Shown here: positions 34,825 through 43,736 of the stretch, one piece after another
How positions within the stretch are numbered: the stretch's first letter is position 1
How the letters are laid out: every line of letters begins with the position of its first letter
Source: an uncultured Clostridia bacterium
GTDB taxonomy: Bacteria > Bacillota > Clostridia > TANB77 > CAG-508
Direction of reading: 5' to 3'
Length of the DNA: 57,223 nt
NCBI GenBank assembly: GCA_934168355.1
Contig: CAKPNI010000008.1
Location: 1-57,223, forward strand
Translations under genes and position numbers: made by a program
The notes under the pieces: generated by a model
The model's database searches: none
Seen by the model: the letters and a program-made list of their open reading frames with translations, nothing else
Told to the model about the DNA's origin: nothing

Positions 34825-34848
34825 GAAAAAGAAAAGTAGGTGATAGCG

Positions 34849-35310
34849 ATGAATAAATGTATTAAAATCATATGCCTAGTATTCATAATATCTTTAATAT
34901 TCAACACACATTATTCTTGCTTTGCCTCAAATAAAGATGCCGAAATAGATACAAGTATAATGAATGATAGTTTTATAAAAGACTTAAATCCAAACGGTGT
35001 AAGTGGAGCAGCAGAAAAAATATCAACACCATTTGTAAAAATAATTCATACAGTAGTAAATTCTGTACTTGGATTTGTACAATTAATAGGAGGAATTCTA
35101 ATGGTTGTATCAATTGCAATGTTTGGTCTAGGTTTGCTATTAAGTGGAAATCAAGGATTAGCTGAAGAACTAGGATTAAGAAGTGGAGATCCAGAAGCAA
35201 GGGTAGAATTATTAAACTTTGGAAGGAGATTACTAATAGGTTCGGTATTATTATTTAGTAGTTCAACACTAGTAAAATTTGTATTTAATATATTTGATGT
35301 AGCATCATAA
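34849..35310 (+). CDS. VirB2/TrbC-like pilin protein 1
   Basis: 153 residues. A signal peptide ending at YSCFASN is followed by two hydrophobic segments (HTVVNSVLGFVQLIGGILMV, SVLLFSSSTLVKFVFNIF) around a short polar loop, the VirB2/TrbC pilin layout. The loop here is longer (GNQGLAEELGLRSGDPEARV) than in the following paralogs. These proteins form the pilus or channel of type IV secretion systems. I use the ATG at 34849 with TAGGTGAT upstream; an in-frame GTG nine bases earlier overlaps that site. First gene of the 20-kb cluster. Confidence 0.7.
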   Translation: MNKCIKIICLVFIISLIFNTHYSCFASNKDAEIDTSIMNDSFIKDLNPNGVSGAAEKISTPFVKIIHTVVNSVLGFVQLIGGILMVVSIAMFGLGLLLSGNQGLAEELGLRSGDPEARVELLNFGRRLLIGSVLLFSSSTLVKFVFNIFDVAS

Positions 35311-35340
35311 GAATATGGATAAAGAAAGAAGGTGATTTGA

Positions 35341-35760
35341 ATGAAAAAAATATATATGTCGATTACATTAATAATAATATTTTTAATAAGTTCAAATTCA
35401 CTGGTTTATGCAGATAGTAATGAAAACTGGGTAAGTGATTCTTTTTCAGCGGCGTATTCATTTTTAAATGAGCCAACGAAAGATTTTCACGGAATATTAA
35501 GTCTAATATTTTCATTCTTCCAAGGAGCGGTAAAAGGATTTAGTAGAGTATTACTTGTATTACTTGCGGGAATATCTACAATAGCATTGGCTATAACAGG
35601 TGTTAGATATATTGCAAGTGGAGCTTCTCCGGGACAAAGGGAGGTAGCAAAAAAGAGTTTACATACAATTTTTATAGGAATGGCAATTGGATTTGGAGCT
35701 TATATTATATGGAAAATTGCAATGGCAGTTGTTACAATAATGATACAATCTTTTGCATAA
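35341..35760 (+). CDS. VirB2/TrbC-like pilin protein 2
   Basis: 139 residues with a signal peptide (ITLIIIFLISSNSLVYA), then two membrane segments (VLLVLLAGISTIALAITGV and TIFIGMAIGFGAYIIWKIA) joined by the polar loop ASGASPGQREVAKK. The loop motif xSPGQREVAKK is typical of small TrbC/VirB2-like proteins. 30 bases after the first pilin gene, with GAAGGTG upstream. Confidence 0.75.
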   Translation: MKKIYMSITLIIIFLISSNSLVYADSNENWVSDSFSAAYSFLNEPTKDFHGILSLIFSFFQGAVKGFSRVLLVLLAGISTIALAITGVRYIASGASPGQREVAKKSLHTIFIGMAIGFGAYIIWKIAMAVVTIMIQSFA

Positions 35761-35814
35761 ATTAATGATATTAAATTTAAAAAAATATATATTTATTAGG
35801 AAGGAGGAATACAT

Positions 35815-36183
35815 ATGAAAACATTTAGTAAAATATTTGCTATATTAATGATTGCAGTATGTGCAATGGTTATTATGCCTAAAAATATGAGTTATGCAGC
35901 AGGTGGTAGTTCAGTAGATAGTGCTATCGATGGAATAAGTGCAGGATCCACAGCTGATGTTTCAAAACTACAAGGTGTAATTGGTAAATTATTAGGATTT
36001 TTACAAATAGCATCTGGATTAGTTGCAGTTTTAATGATTGCAATTACTGGATTTAATTACATAGTATCAACACCAACAGTAAAAGAAGAAATGAAGAAAA
36101 CAATGTTACCAATCATAATTGGTATAGTATTAGTTTTCGGAGCAACATCTATTGCTAAATTTATAATAGGTGTAGCTGGTTAA
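35815..36183 (+). CDS. VirB2/TrbC-like pilin protein 3
   Basis: 122 residues: signal peptide ending NMSYA, then helices LLGFLQIASGLVAVLMIAITG and MLPIIIGIVLVFGATSIAKF with the short loop STPTVKEEMKKT. It is very close to pilin 5 (shared GATSIAKFIIGVA end). Followed directly by a strong hairpin terminator, suggesting attenuation so that pilins 1-3 are made in excess. Confidence 0.78.
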   Translation: MKTFSKIFAILMIAVCAMVIMPKNMSYAAGGSSVDSAIDGISAGSTADVSKLQGVIGKLLGFLQIASGLVAVLMIAITGFNYIVSTPTVKEEMKKTMLPIIIGIVLVFGATSIAKFIIGVAG

Positions 36184-36192
36184 TGATTATAT

Positions 36193-36236
36193 AAAACAAT
36201 TTATGATGAATTTTATCATAAATTGTTTTTTTTTTA
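36193..36236 (+). terminator. Internal terminator after pilin 3
   Basis: A perfect 15-bp stem (36193-36207 with 36215-36229) followed by a long T-run. Confidence 0.8.
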
Positions 36237-36251
36237 TTTTTATGATATAAT
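36223..36251 (+). promoter_or_regulatory. Internal promoter before pilin 4
   Basis: TTGTTT (36223-36228), a 17-bp spacer and TATAAT (36246-36251). The -35 lies inside the 3' arm of the preceding terminator. Confidence 0.45.
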
Positions 36252-36294
36252 TAAAATAGATTTTCAAAATTCATTTATGGGAGGAGGGATTTAC

Positions 36295-36672
36295 ATGAAG
36301 AATATAAAAAGAATATTAACAATAGTTATAATGGTATTTAGTTTGATAGGCATCTTTAAGCTAAATTATTCTTATGCAGCAGCATCAATAAGCAACGACA
36401 TAGATGGATTTGAAGCAAATATAAGTGACAAGGCTGTTCTTAAAACATATAGTTTAAGACAGGTTGTAAATAGATTTTTAGGATATTTAAGAATTATAGC
36501 AGCACTATTTTTAGTTATAACTGTAGCAACAACAGGATATCATTATATAGTAGCGACACCTGAAGTTAGAGGGGATATAAAGAAAAAGATGTTACCAATG
36601 ATAATAGGAACAATTTTAATTTTTAGTGCTATATCAATTGCAATGTTTATAACAAGTGCGTTAGGAGGATAA
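36295..36672 (+). CDS. VirB2/TrbC-like pilin protein 4
   Basis: 125 residues: signal peptide ending YSYAA, helices FLGYLRIIAALFLVITVATTG and MLPMIIGTILIFSAISIAMF with loop VATPEVRGDIKKK. Start ATG 36295 is supported by GGAGGAGGG; a frame opening earlier at 36223 lies in the leader. Four bases separate it from pilin 5. Confidence 0.75.
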   Translation: MKNIKRILTIVIMVFSLIGIFKLNYSYAAASISNDIDGFEANISDKAVLKTYSLRQVVNRFLGYLRIIAALFLVITVATTGYHYIVATPEVRGDIKKKMLPMIIGTILIFSAISIAMFITSALGG

Positions 36673-36676
36673 TATT

Positions 36677-37045
36677 ATGAAAAAGTTAAGTAAGATGATT
36701 ATGATTTTATTTGTTTTTATGTTAGGGATTATAATAAATCCACTAAATGTTGTAAATGCAGGAGCTGTAAGCAATACTATAGGTAAGATGGCAGCATCTA
36801 ATGTTGGAGAAAAATATTATTCCGGTTTGCAAGCAACTGTAGGGCAAATATTAGGGATGCTTCAAATTGCATCAGCAATTACGACAGTTATAATGATAGC
36901 TTTTTTTGGATTTAAATTATTAATAGATACACCTCCAGATGCAAAAAGCGAATTAAAGAAAAGATTTTTACCAATAGTTATAGGAGTTGTAATGGTTTTT
37001 GGTGCAACTTCAATTGCCAAATTTATAATAGGTGTTGCAGCTTAA
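36677..37045 (+). CDS. VirB2/TrbC-like pilin protein 5
   Basis: 122 residues: signal peptide ending VVNAG, helices ILGMLQIASAITTVIMIAFFG and FLPIVIGVVMVFGATSIAKF with loop DTPPDAKSELKKR. It is nearly a duplicate of pilin 3 in its C-terminal half. A second hairpin terminator follows, as after pilin 3. Confidence 0.78.
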   Translation: MKKLSKMIMILFVFMLGIIINPLNVVNAGAVSNTIGKMAASNVGEKYYSGLQATVGQILGMLQIASAITTVIMIAFFGFKLLIDTPPDAKSELKKRFLPIVIGVVMVFGATSIAKFIIGVAA

Positions 37046-37089
37046 AAGATTACAAAAAGATTACAATTATATTACAATTATATTAAAAA

Positions 37090-37133
37090 ATACAAATTAT
37101 GATTTTTTTTATCATAAATTGTATTTTTTTTTT
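37090..37133 (+). terminator. Internal terminator after pilin 5
   Basis: A 14-bp stem (37090-37103 with 37111-37124, one mismatch) and a T-run. The stem sequence resembles that after pilin 3. TATAAT at 37145-37150 suggests a restart promoter, but its -35 is unclear. Confidence 0.75.
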
Positions 37134-37186
37134 ATTTTTTATGTTATAATAAAATAGTATTAATAGATAGAAGGGAAAGTGATATT

Positions 37187-37543
37187 ATGGCAGGAGGTCC
37201 ATATAATATACCGAGAAATACCAAAGGAGAAGGCAGATTTTTCTATATATTTACAACTAAGGCTCTTATAGCAACAGTGGTTATAGGGGGATTGGCATTT
37301 TTAATATTCCGTTTAATTGGAGAACTAATAGGATTTAAAACCTTAGGATTAATAGGTGGCTTAATTTTTGGAGCTTTGGGATTTTCTATAACATCATTTA
37401 AAATACCAGACTCTAATAATTTTGAGATAACCAGAAAAGCAGGAGGAGAATATATAGACAAGATAATAATTAGGTATATAAAATTTAAAATGAAAAAAAA
37501 TAGAATATATACATTTTTTACGGAGGAGAAGAATGATGAGTAA
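37187..37543 (+). CDS. PrgI/VirB3-like protein
   Basis: 118 residues. Begins MAGGPYNIPRNTKGEGRFFY, typical of PrgI proteins, followed by two membrane helices (ALIATVVIGGLAFLIF, TLGLIGGLIFGALGFSI) and a basic C-terminus. PrgI is the Gram-positive counterpart of VirB3, an inner-membrane partner of VirB4. It overlaps the next gene by 11 bases, in the conserved order PrgI - VirB4. Confidence 0.85.
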   Translation: MAGGPYNIPRNTKGEGRFFYIFTTKALIATVVIGGLAFLIFRLIGELIGFKTLGLIGGLIFGALGFSITSFKIPDSNNFEITRKAGGEYIDKIIIRYIKFKMKKNRIYTFFTEEKNDE

Positions 37544-38774
37544 TGATAATATGGTTCAATTATTAATGTTATTAGCAGGAGTAATTGGTATAGTAGTTAT
37601 TTGCTTAATTTTTGTGTGGTTTGCAATACGAGCAAAGGAAAAAAGAATGGAAAGAGAAAAACAAGCAGATGAGTATGAAAAAAGTCATGTGAAAAAATCT
37701 CAGGTTATATATACACCTGAATCTATTATTGATTTTATGGATTTTGATAGAATAGAAGATAACATGATTATACAAAAAAATGGCAAATTTTTAATGATTG
37801 TAGAATGCCAAGGAATAAATTATGATTTAATGTCAGAGATGGAAAAAGTTTCGGTTGAACAGGGCTTTATATCTTTTTTAAATACATTAAGACATCCAGT
37901 TCAACTTTATATTCAAACAAGAACTATAAACTTAGAAAGAAGTATAGAAGGATATAAAAATAGACTTTCTGATATAGATAGAAAATTTTTATCTTTGCAA
38001 GATGAATACGAAAATCTACTAAAAGATAAATCTACAACTATTAACCAAGTAGAAAAAACGAAATATGAGCTTGTAAAACAAAAAAATTTAAAAGAATATA
38101 CAGAAGACATTATTAGAGATATTGAAAGACAAAGTTTAAATAGGAGTATATTAAGTAAAAGGTATTATGTTATTATACCATGTTTTCAATCTGAAATAGT
38201 TGCAGGAGATTTTGATAAATCTGAAGTAAAAAATATGGCATTTTCGGAATTATATACAAGAGCAAGAGCTGTTATAAATGCATTATTTGCATGTCAAGTA
38301 ACAGGAAAAGTTCTAAATTCGGAAGAGCTTATGGAATTATTATACATATCTTACAATAGAGATGAATCAGATTTATTCTGGATGGAAAAAATTAGACAGG
38401 CAGGATTTGATGAATTATATTCTACAGCTCCTGATGCAGTTGAGAAGAAATTAAAATTATTGGATAAAAAGATAGAAGAAGAATCTGTATCTTTAGCAAA
38501 TAAAAAAATTAGTGAGGTAAGAAGAGATAAAGAAATAAAAGCAATGGAAATCGAAAAGAAATCTGATGAAATAGTTAAAGAAAAGGCTAAAGAGTTAATA
38601 AGAAAACATAAAAAATATATTGGAGAAGATGTTGCTGAAAAAGCAATAAAAAAGATAGAAAAAGAAGAAAAATCAAAAGACGATAAAGATACAAATGTTG
38701 AAAAAAAGGAGGAATTAGAAGATGGCATTGTTCAAGAAAAAGGTAAAAGAGGAAGACCAAGAAGAAAAGCGTGA
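37533..38774 (+). CDS. Split VirB4 N-terminal (TraC-type) domain, membrane-anchored
   Basis: 413 residues. A membrane helix (LLMLLAGVIGIVVICLIFVW) comes first, then a domain like the VirB4/TraC N-terminus (IIDFMDFDRIEDNMIIQKNG, FLMIVECQGINYDLMS, then HPVQLYIQTRT), followed by a long Lys/Glu coiled-coil tail ending GRPRRKA. In classical systems this domain is fused to the VirB4 ATPase; here the ATPase is the next gene, overlapping by 53 bases. The small left-arm protein 13542-14096 is the parallel case. GGAGGAG precedes the start (ATG 37533 or 37536). Confidence 0.75.
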   Translation: MMSNDNMVQLLMLLAGVIGIVVICLIFVWFAIRAKEKRMEREKQADEYEKSHVKKSQVIYTPESIIDFMDFDRIEDNMIIQKNGKFLMIVECQGINYDLMSEMEKVSVEQGFISFLNTLRHPVQLYIQTRTINLERSIEGYKNRLSDIDRKFLSLQDEYENLLKDKSTTINQVEKTKYELVKQKNLKEYTEDIIRDIERQSLNRSILSKRYYVIIPCFQSEIVAGDFDKSEVKNMAFSELYTRARAVINALFACQVTGKVLNSEELMELLYISYNRDESDLFWMEKIRQAGFDELYSTAPDAVEKKLKLLDKKIEEESVSLANKKISEVRRDKEIKAMEIEKKSDEIVKEKAKELIRKHKKYIGEDVAEKAIKKIEKEEKSKDDKDTNVEKKEELEDGIVQEKGKRGRPRRKA

Positions 38775-40659
38775 AGATGAATATAGGGTTTTACATAAAA
38801 AGACAATTAAGGAAATAATTGCTCCAGCAGGAATAGATGCATCTAGACTTGACCATATGGAAATTGTATCAAATGTAACAAGATATGCAAGAAGCTTTTT
38901 TGTTTCAGGACTTCCAAGATCTTGTACATTTCCAGAATTGTTTAGAAGCTTATATATGTTTGGAGATATAAATACATCTATATATATTTATCCAGTATCT
39001 GAAGCTAATTCACAAAATGATTTGAATAAAACAATCGTTGAATTAGAGACTGAAAGATTAATGGCTAGTGATAAAGGAAATATAAATAGGGAAAGTGATG
39101 TTTCGCAAAAAAGATATGAAACAGAGATTTTAAGAGACCAAATTGCAGCTGGTTTTAATAAATTATATGAAGCAACAATAGTTTCGACTTTATTTGCATA
39201 TAGTATGCAAGATTTAGAGAGACTTACCAAATTACTTTCAAATGAAATGTCAAAATCATTAGTTAGTATAAAAAGTGCATGGGCTATGCAAGAAGAGGCA
39301 TTTAAAACATGTTTGCCATTAATGGAAGATAGTGTCCAAAAAAAGCAAATATTTGATAGACCATCAATGGGAACTGTATTTCCATTTTTGACATCAGAGG
39401 TAGGACATCCTACAGGTGTACCTTTAGGAATAAATAAACAAACAGGAGAACCAATACTTTTTGATAATTTCCACCCATCACTTACAAACTATAATATGGT
39501 TATATTTGCTAAGTCTGGTGCTGGTAAATCTGTTACAATGAAAACTTTAATTTCTAGGTCATCTGTACTTATGGGAATTGAAAGTTTGGCACTAGATGCT
39601 GAAGGAGAGTATTACGCTGTTGCTGAAGCTTTAGGTGGAATAAATGTTATAGTAAGTCCCAATTCTTCTACAATTATAAATGTGTTTGATATAGAAGTAG
39701 AAAGAGCAAAAGATGCGATAACAGGTAGAGAAAGAGAAGTTTTAAATGTAGAAAATAAAGTAGAAGATGTTACACAAGCTTTGATGACAATGGCAAAAGG
39801 TAGTACAAAAACAGAACAAGTAAATGAGCTTACAAAGCAAATTATATCAGAATCAGTAGCAGCTGAATATGCAGCACTTGGAATTACATCAGATCCAATG
39901 AGTTTATATGAAAATACGAGAAGCTTAGCTACTTTTGGAAGAAAGAAAAAACAGATGCCAACAATAGGTTCTTGGTATAGAAGATTAGAACATATGGCAC
40001 AAGAAAATGATAATGAAGATTATCGTTTCCATTATAGTTATTTATTAAAGGTTATGAAACAATACATAAGGGAATTTGGTGGACAGATGGCATATTTTGA
40101 TGGTCAATCTACATTTGAATTATTAGATGGGGCACCTTTTATAAATATAGATATTTCACAATTGGAAGAAAGATTTGCAAGACCACTTGCGCAACAAATT
40201 TTGCTTTCATGGATTTGGGAAAAATTTGTTAAGAAAAATAGTGAAGATAGAAAGAAAGCTAGACAAAAAAGAGTTATAGTCGATGAGGCATGGATGTTAC
40301 TTCCATTCCCAGATGCTGTAGATTTCTTGAATAAAATGGCTAGACGTGCGAGAAAAAGAAACGTATCACTTGCGATTATTTCACAGAGATTTCAGGATTT
40401 TTATGAAAAACCAGAAGCACAAGCGGTACTTACATCATCAGATACAAAATTATTCTTAGCGCAAGATAAATCTGAAATTGCCCTTCTTCAAGAAGTGTTT
40501 AAATTAAGCTCAGGAGAAGCATCATTTTTAGTTACTTGTACTAGAGGTGAGGGACTCTTAAAAGTTGGTTCTGAAACAGCAATACTTCAAATTACACCAA
40601 CTCAAAAAGAATTTAAATTTGTTGAAACTAACTTAAACAAGTTAGCAAAGGAAAGTTAA
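38722..40659 (+). CDS. VirB4/TraC-like ATPase, right-arm copy
   Basis: 645 residues. Conserved TCLPLMEDSVQKK-type motif before the ATPase domain, Walker A AKSGAGKSVT near residue 266, DAEGEYYAVAEALGG, and Walker B KRVIVDEAWMLL near 517, then SQRFQDFYEKPEA. This is the motor of the type IV secretion-like machine. AAAGGAGG lies before the ATG, within the end of the preceding gene. Together with the left-arm copy it gives two different VirB4 motors within 27 kb. Confidence 0.92.
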   Translation: MALFKKKVKEEDQEEKREDEYRVLHKKTIKEIIAPAGIDASRLDHMEIVSNVTRYARSFFVSGLPRSCTFPELFRSLYMFGDINTSIYIYPVSEANSQNDLNKTIVELETERLMASDKGNINRESDVSQKRYETEILRDQIAAGFNKLYEATIVSTLFAYSMQDLERLTKLLSNEMSKSLVSIKSAWAMQEEAFKTCLPLMEDSVQKKQIFDRPSMGTVFPFLTSEVGHPTGVPLGINKQTGEPILFDNFHPSLTNYNMVIFAKSGAGKSVTMKTLISRSSVLMGIESLALDAEGEYYAVAEALGGINVIVSPNSSTIINVFDIEVERAKDAITGREREVLNVENKVEDVTQALMTMAKGSTKTEQVNELTKQIISESVAAEYAALGITSDPMSLYENTRSLATFGRKKKQMPTIGSWYRRLEHMAQENDNEDYRFHYSYLLKVMKQYIREFGGQMAYFDGQSTFELLDGAPFINIDISQLEERFARPLAQQILLSWIWEKFVKKNSEDRKKARQKRVIVDEAWMLLPFPDAVDFLNKMARRARKRNVSLAIISQRFQDFYEKPEAQAVLTSSDTKLFLAQDKSEIALLQEVFKLSSGEASFLVTCTRGEGLLKVGSETAILQITPTQKEFKFVETNLNKLAKES

Positions 40660-40687
40660 TTAAATTATTAAAGAAGGGAATGAAATT

Positions 40688-42410
40688 ATGAAGAGCAAAA
40701 ACATAATAAAAATTTATTGTATTTCACTAATAATAGCACTGTTCGTAAGTTTATTGCCTTCTTTAGATGTTTTTGCGACAGGTGACCAGCAAACTACTGG
40801 GGCAGATGGAAAAACTTATACATATAGTAATACCGATGATGGAACAGATGGACCTGATGTTAATACTCTGAGATTTGAACTTACAGGTTACGGAGGACGG
40901 TAATACTTTAGGTTCTGGTAGACATGATTCGGATTTTACTTCAAATTCAAACTATGGATGGCGAGAATTAGAACAAAATGGACAGAAATATGTAGTTGTT
41001 GCAGCGGCCACACATGAGATGTTAAAAGAGAATAAAGGCAGAACTGGTAGTTTATGGTTTTATGGAGCAAAGTTTGACCATATACATTATTTTCATTATA
41101 ACGATACAATTCAATTTAAATTTGAAGATGAAAGCTTTGATTCAAACGTATATAATGCAATTGTGTTAGATAGTGGAGATGCAATGATGTTTCCGCAAGT
41201 AAAAAAGTTTCATAGAGAGACAGATATTAATATGTTTGATGTGTATTTTGGAACAAATGGTCAAAGTGCATCTGGTGTTGGAAGAATCACAGGAAAAGTT
41301 ATTTTAGCAACAACAACAGGTACATTTTCATCAAATGCAGGAAAGAAAAAATCTACCAAAAATAAAAATATATTCATTCAATTGTTGATGTATATTTTTA
41401 GAGCTATTGGAGATACGATTCAAACAGCGTTAAATATGTCAGGCACTGATATGTCATTTTCAGATAGCTATCATTTTACTAAATCCAGAGTTGATATACA
41501 AACAAATTCTTTAATAAATGACGAAATACAGGTGGATAACTATGATAGTAGTGATGATTACAATTCTACAGATAAAAATGAAAAACATAATACAGTAAAA
41601 ACAATTAAAGTTCCAACGACCATAGATAATAAATTTGGTCAAAAAGAGGATGTATTTACACAAGATACAAAAATTCCTGTTTGTCCAATTGATTTATATA
41701 GTTCATCTGTTGGCAAAGTAAATTATTTTGATATTAACTTCTTTGATGAAAATAGTACAAATTCAAGCGAACTTTGGAAAGCTATAAGAGGTTTAGTTGT
41801 TGGTGCAAGTCATGTTGTAATGTATTTTTCTGCAGGTATAATACTTGTACTGATTATATGGAGAAGTGTACTATTGATTGTATCTACGACAAGAGAAGAT
41901 CCAGAAGGAGCATTTGATGCCAAAAAGATTATTGATAATGTATTTAAATCATTAATTTGGCTGGGGTGTATATATGTTGTATTAATAGGAATGATTTATT
42001 TATATAATGAATTGGTAAGTATTATATCAGGAGGAAAGGATTCAATATATTTAATAAGAGCAAATGTGGAAGATGTTTATTCATTTAATACAAATGTAGT
42101 AGGATATTTTAGATTTTTGGCAGAAAGTAACAATGAATATAATGCTTTAGGAGCAGCATTTTGGTATTTTATAATAGAATTATTAAATGCATTTTGGTAC
42201 TTTATCATGTTTGCAAGAATGTTAATAATCGCATTTTTAATAATAATTGCTCCAATTACAGCTGTTTATTATATGAATAAAAGAGGCGAAGATGGAGTAA
42301 GTAGCGGAAGCATTTTTGAGATGAGAGGATTTATGCGTTCTTATATAATTGTAGTATTCGTACCATTGATTGTAGTTCTTGCACAAAGAATTTTAATGAG
42401 CTTGCTATAG
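40688..42410 (+). CDS. VirB6/TrbL-like membrane protein 1, read through a +1 shift at CGG
   Basis: From ATG 40688 the frame gives a 70-residue secreted leader (signal peptide IISLIIALFVSLLPSLDVFA-like, then DGTDGPDVNTLRFELTGYGG), CGG at 40898-40900 and an immediate TAA. Skipping the C joins GNTLGSGRHDSDF and continues to 42410, about 573 residues. The extracellular part (KYVVVAAATHEM, AIVLDSGDAM, FDVYFG) looks like a double-psi-barrel domain. Then comes the block shared with the next three genes, DTKIPVCPIDLY...FFDEN, and about six membrane helices ending with IIAPITAVYYM. VirB6/TrbL proteins form the membrane channel. Without the shift the channel would lack a signal sequence; a TTG at 40875 has no good site. 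Confidence 0.8.
40898..40900 (+). other. CGG +1 recoding site in TrbL-like gene 1
   Basis: Codon 71, context GGA-CGG-TAA. Reading GGA-(C)-GGT-AAT joins the signal-peptide frame to the rest. GGAGGA, a Shine-Dalgarno-like string, lies immediately upstream and the zero-frame stop immediately downstream. Confidence 0.72.
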
Positions 42411-42426
42411 GAAGAGGGGGTGCAGT

Positions 42427-43714
42427 TTGAAGAAAAAGTTAATTATATTGCCTTTAATTTTGTTTACGGTTCTATTTATTAGTTGTTCAAGAAACATAGT
42501 GAAAATTGAAGCATATAAACCTTGCATTAAAAACTTTAATGCGGGAAATGTAATTGATGCAAATAATTTTAGTACAGATTTATCATCAAGTACTAATAAA
42601 AATTTGGGCAAAAAAAAGCGGTTTTTTTGCAACTGTAAAAGGTCTTGCAGCAAATACTATAGGTGTAATATCAAAAATGGTTACCGATTTTTTACTACCT
42701 ATAATAGATTTTTTTCAATATGTGGCAAATTTAGTGCAAACTGTTAGACCTGATAATACATTTAAAGATGTTAAAATAATGTATTCTTATGAAGACCTAG
42801 AAAAAGATGGTAAACAAACTGGCGTAGATGGTGATGGAAATAGAAATAAATATACAAATGTTACAGAATATGGAGAAGGCGAAGAAGTTTTTAAAAGAAA
42901 AGTAATAAAAAAAGATAGAAATAAAAACAAAGAAGATGATTTTACAGAAGATACGGAAATTCCATTGGTTATAGGAGACTTATATAATATTGCAGTAGAT
43001 CATATAGATTTTATAGATGCTAATTTTTTCTCTGGAAGTATAACTAAAAAGGCAGATGGAACAGAGCTAAGACATGATGAAGATTCGATATGGATGAAAT
43101 TTAGAAATGTTGCGGCAGTTATAATAAGAATAAATATATATGTTGCTAGTTCTATTTTGGTTATTTCATTAATATGGTTTGGGTTTAATATTGTAAGACA
43201 TACTTTTGACAATCCTACAGCAAAAGCAGATGCAAAAAAAGGAATAACTAAAGTAGCAAATGCTATATTTATGCTTGTAGGAACTATACTTTTGATGACA
43301 TTATGTATTATGGGGTCACAAGCATTGTGTAGCAAAATAGCATCACAAGATTCTTATGAATTGCCTATAAGAGTTGATGTAGAAGATACATATAGTTTTA
43401 GTACAACACTTACTGGATATTTAAGATATATGGCTTCAACAGAAGATTTAGAAGAATGGCTTCAAATGCTTGCATATACTTTATTGTATGCAATTACTGT
43501 TGTTATAAATCTTGCAACTATTATTTTAATGATACTTAGGATGTTTTTCTTATTGATTTTATCTATAATTGGACCTATATTATCTGTACTTTATGTTTTT
43601 GGCAAAAAAGGATTTATGCGTTATGGAACTTGGCTAGAAATGTATGTAATAATATCAATGATGCAATTGGCTTTTACAGCAATATATACTTTAGTATTAA
43701 ATCTTACATTTTAG
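42427..43714 (+). CDS. VirB6/TrbL-like membrane protein 2, read through a +1 shift at CGG
   Basis: TTG start at 42427 with GAGGGGG upstream. The initial frame gives a signal peptide (LIILPLILFTVLFISCSRN) and runs through NKNLGKKK to CGG (42619-42621). Skipping the C gives GFFATVKGLAANTIG and the rest of the channel protein, about 428 residues. It shares YSYEDLEKDG, DTEIPLVIGDLYN, VEDTYSFSTTLTGYLRYMA and IIGPILSVLYVFGKKGFM with its three paralogs. About six membrane helices. An A8 run directly before the CGG offers slippage as an alternative reason for the frame change. Confidence 0.82.
42619..42621 (+). other. CGG +1 recoding site in TrbL-like gene 2
   Basis: Codon 65, context AAG-CGG-TTT. 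Reading AAG-(C)-GGT-TTT continues into the conserved channel protein. A run of eight A lies just upstream. Confidence 0.68.
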
Positions 43715-43736
43715 ATTAAGAAGGGAGGTAATTGTT

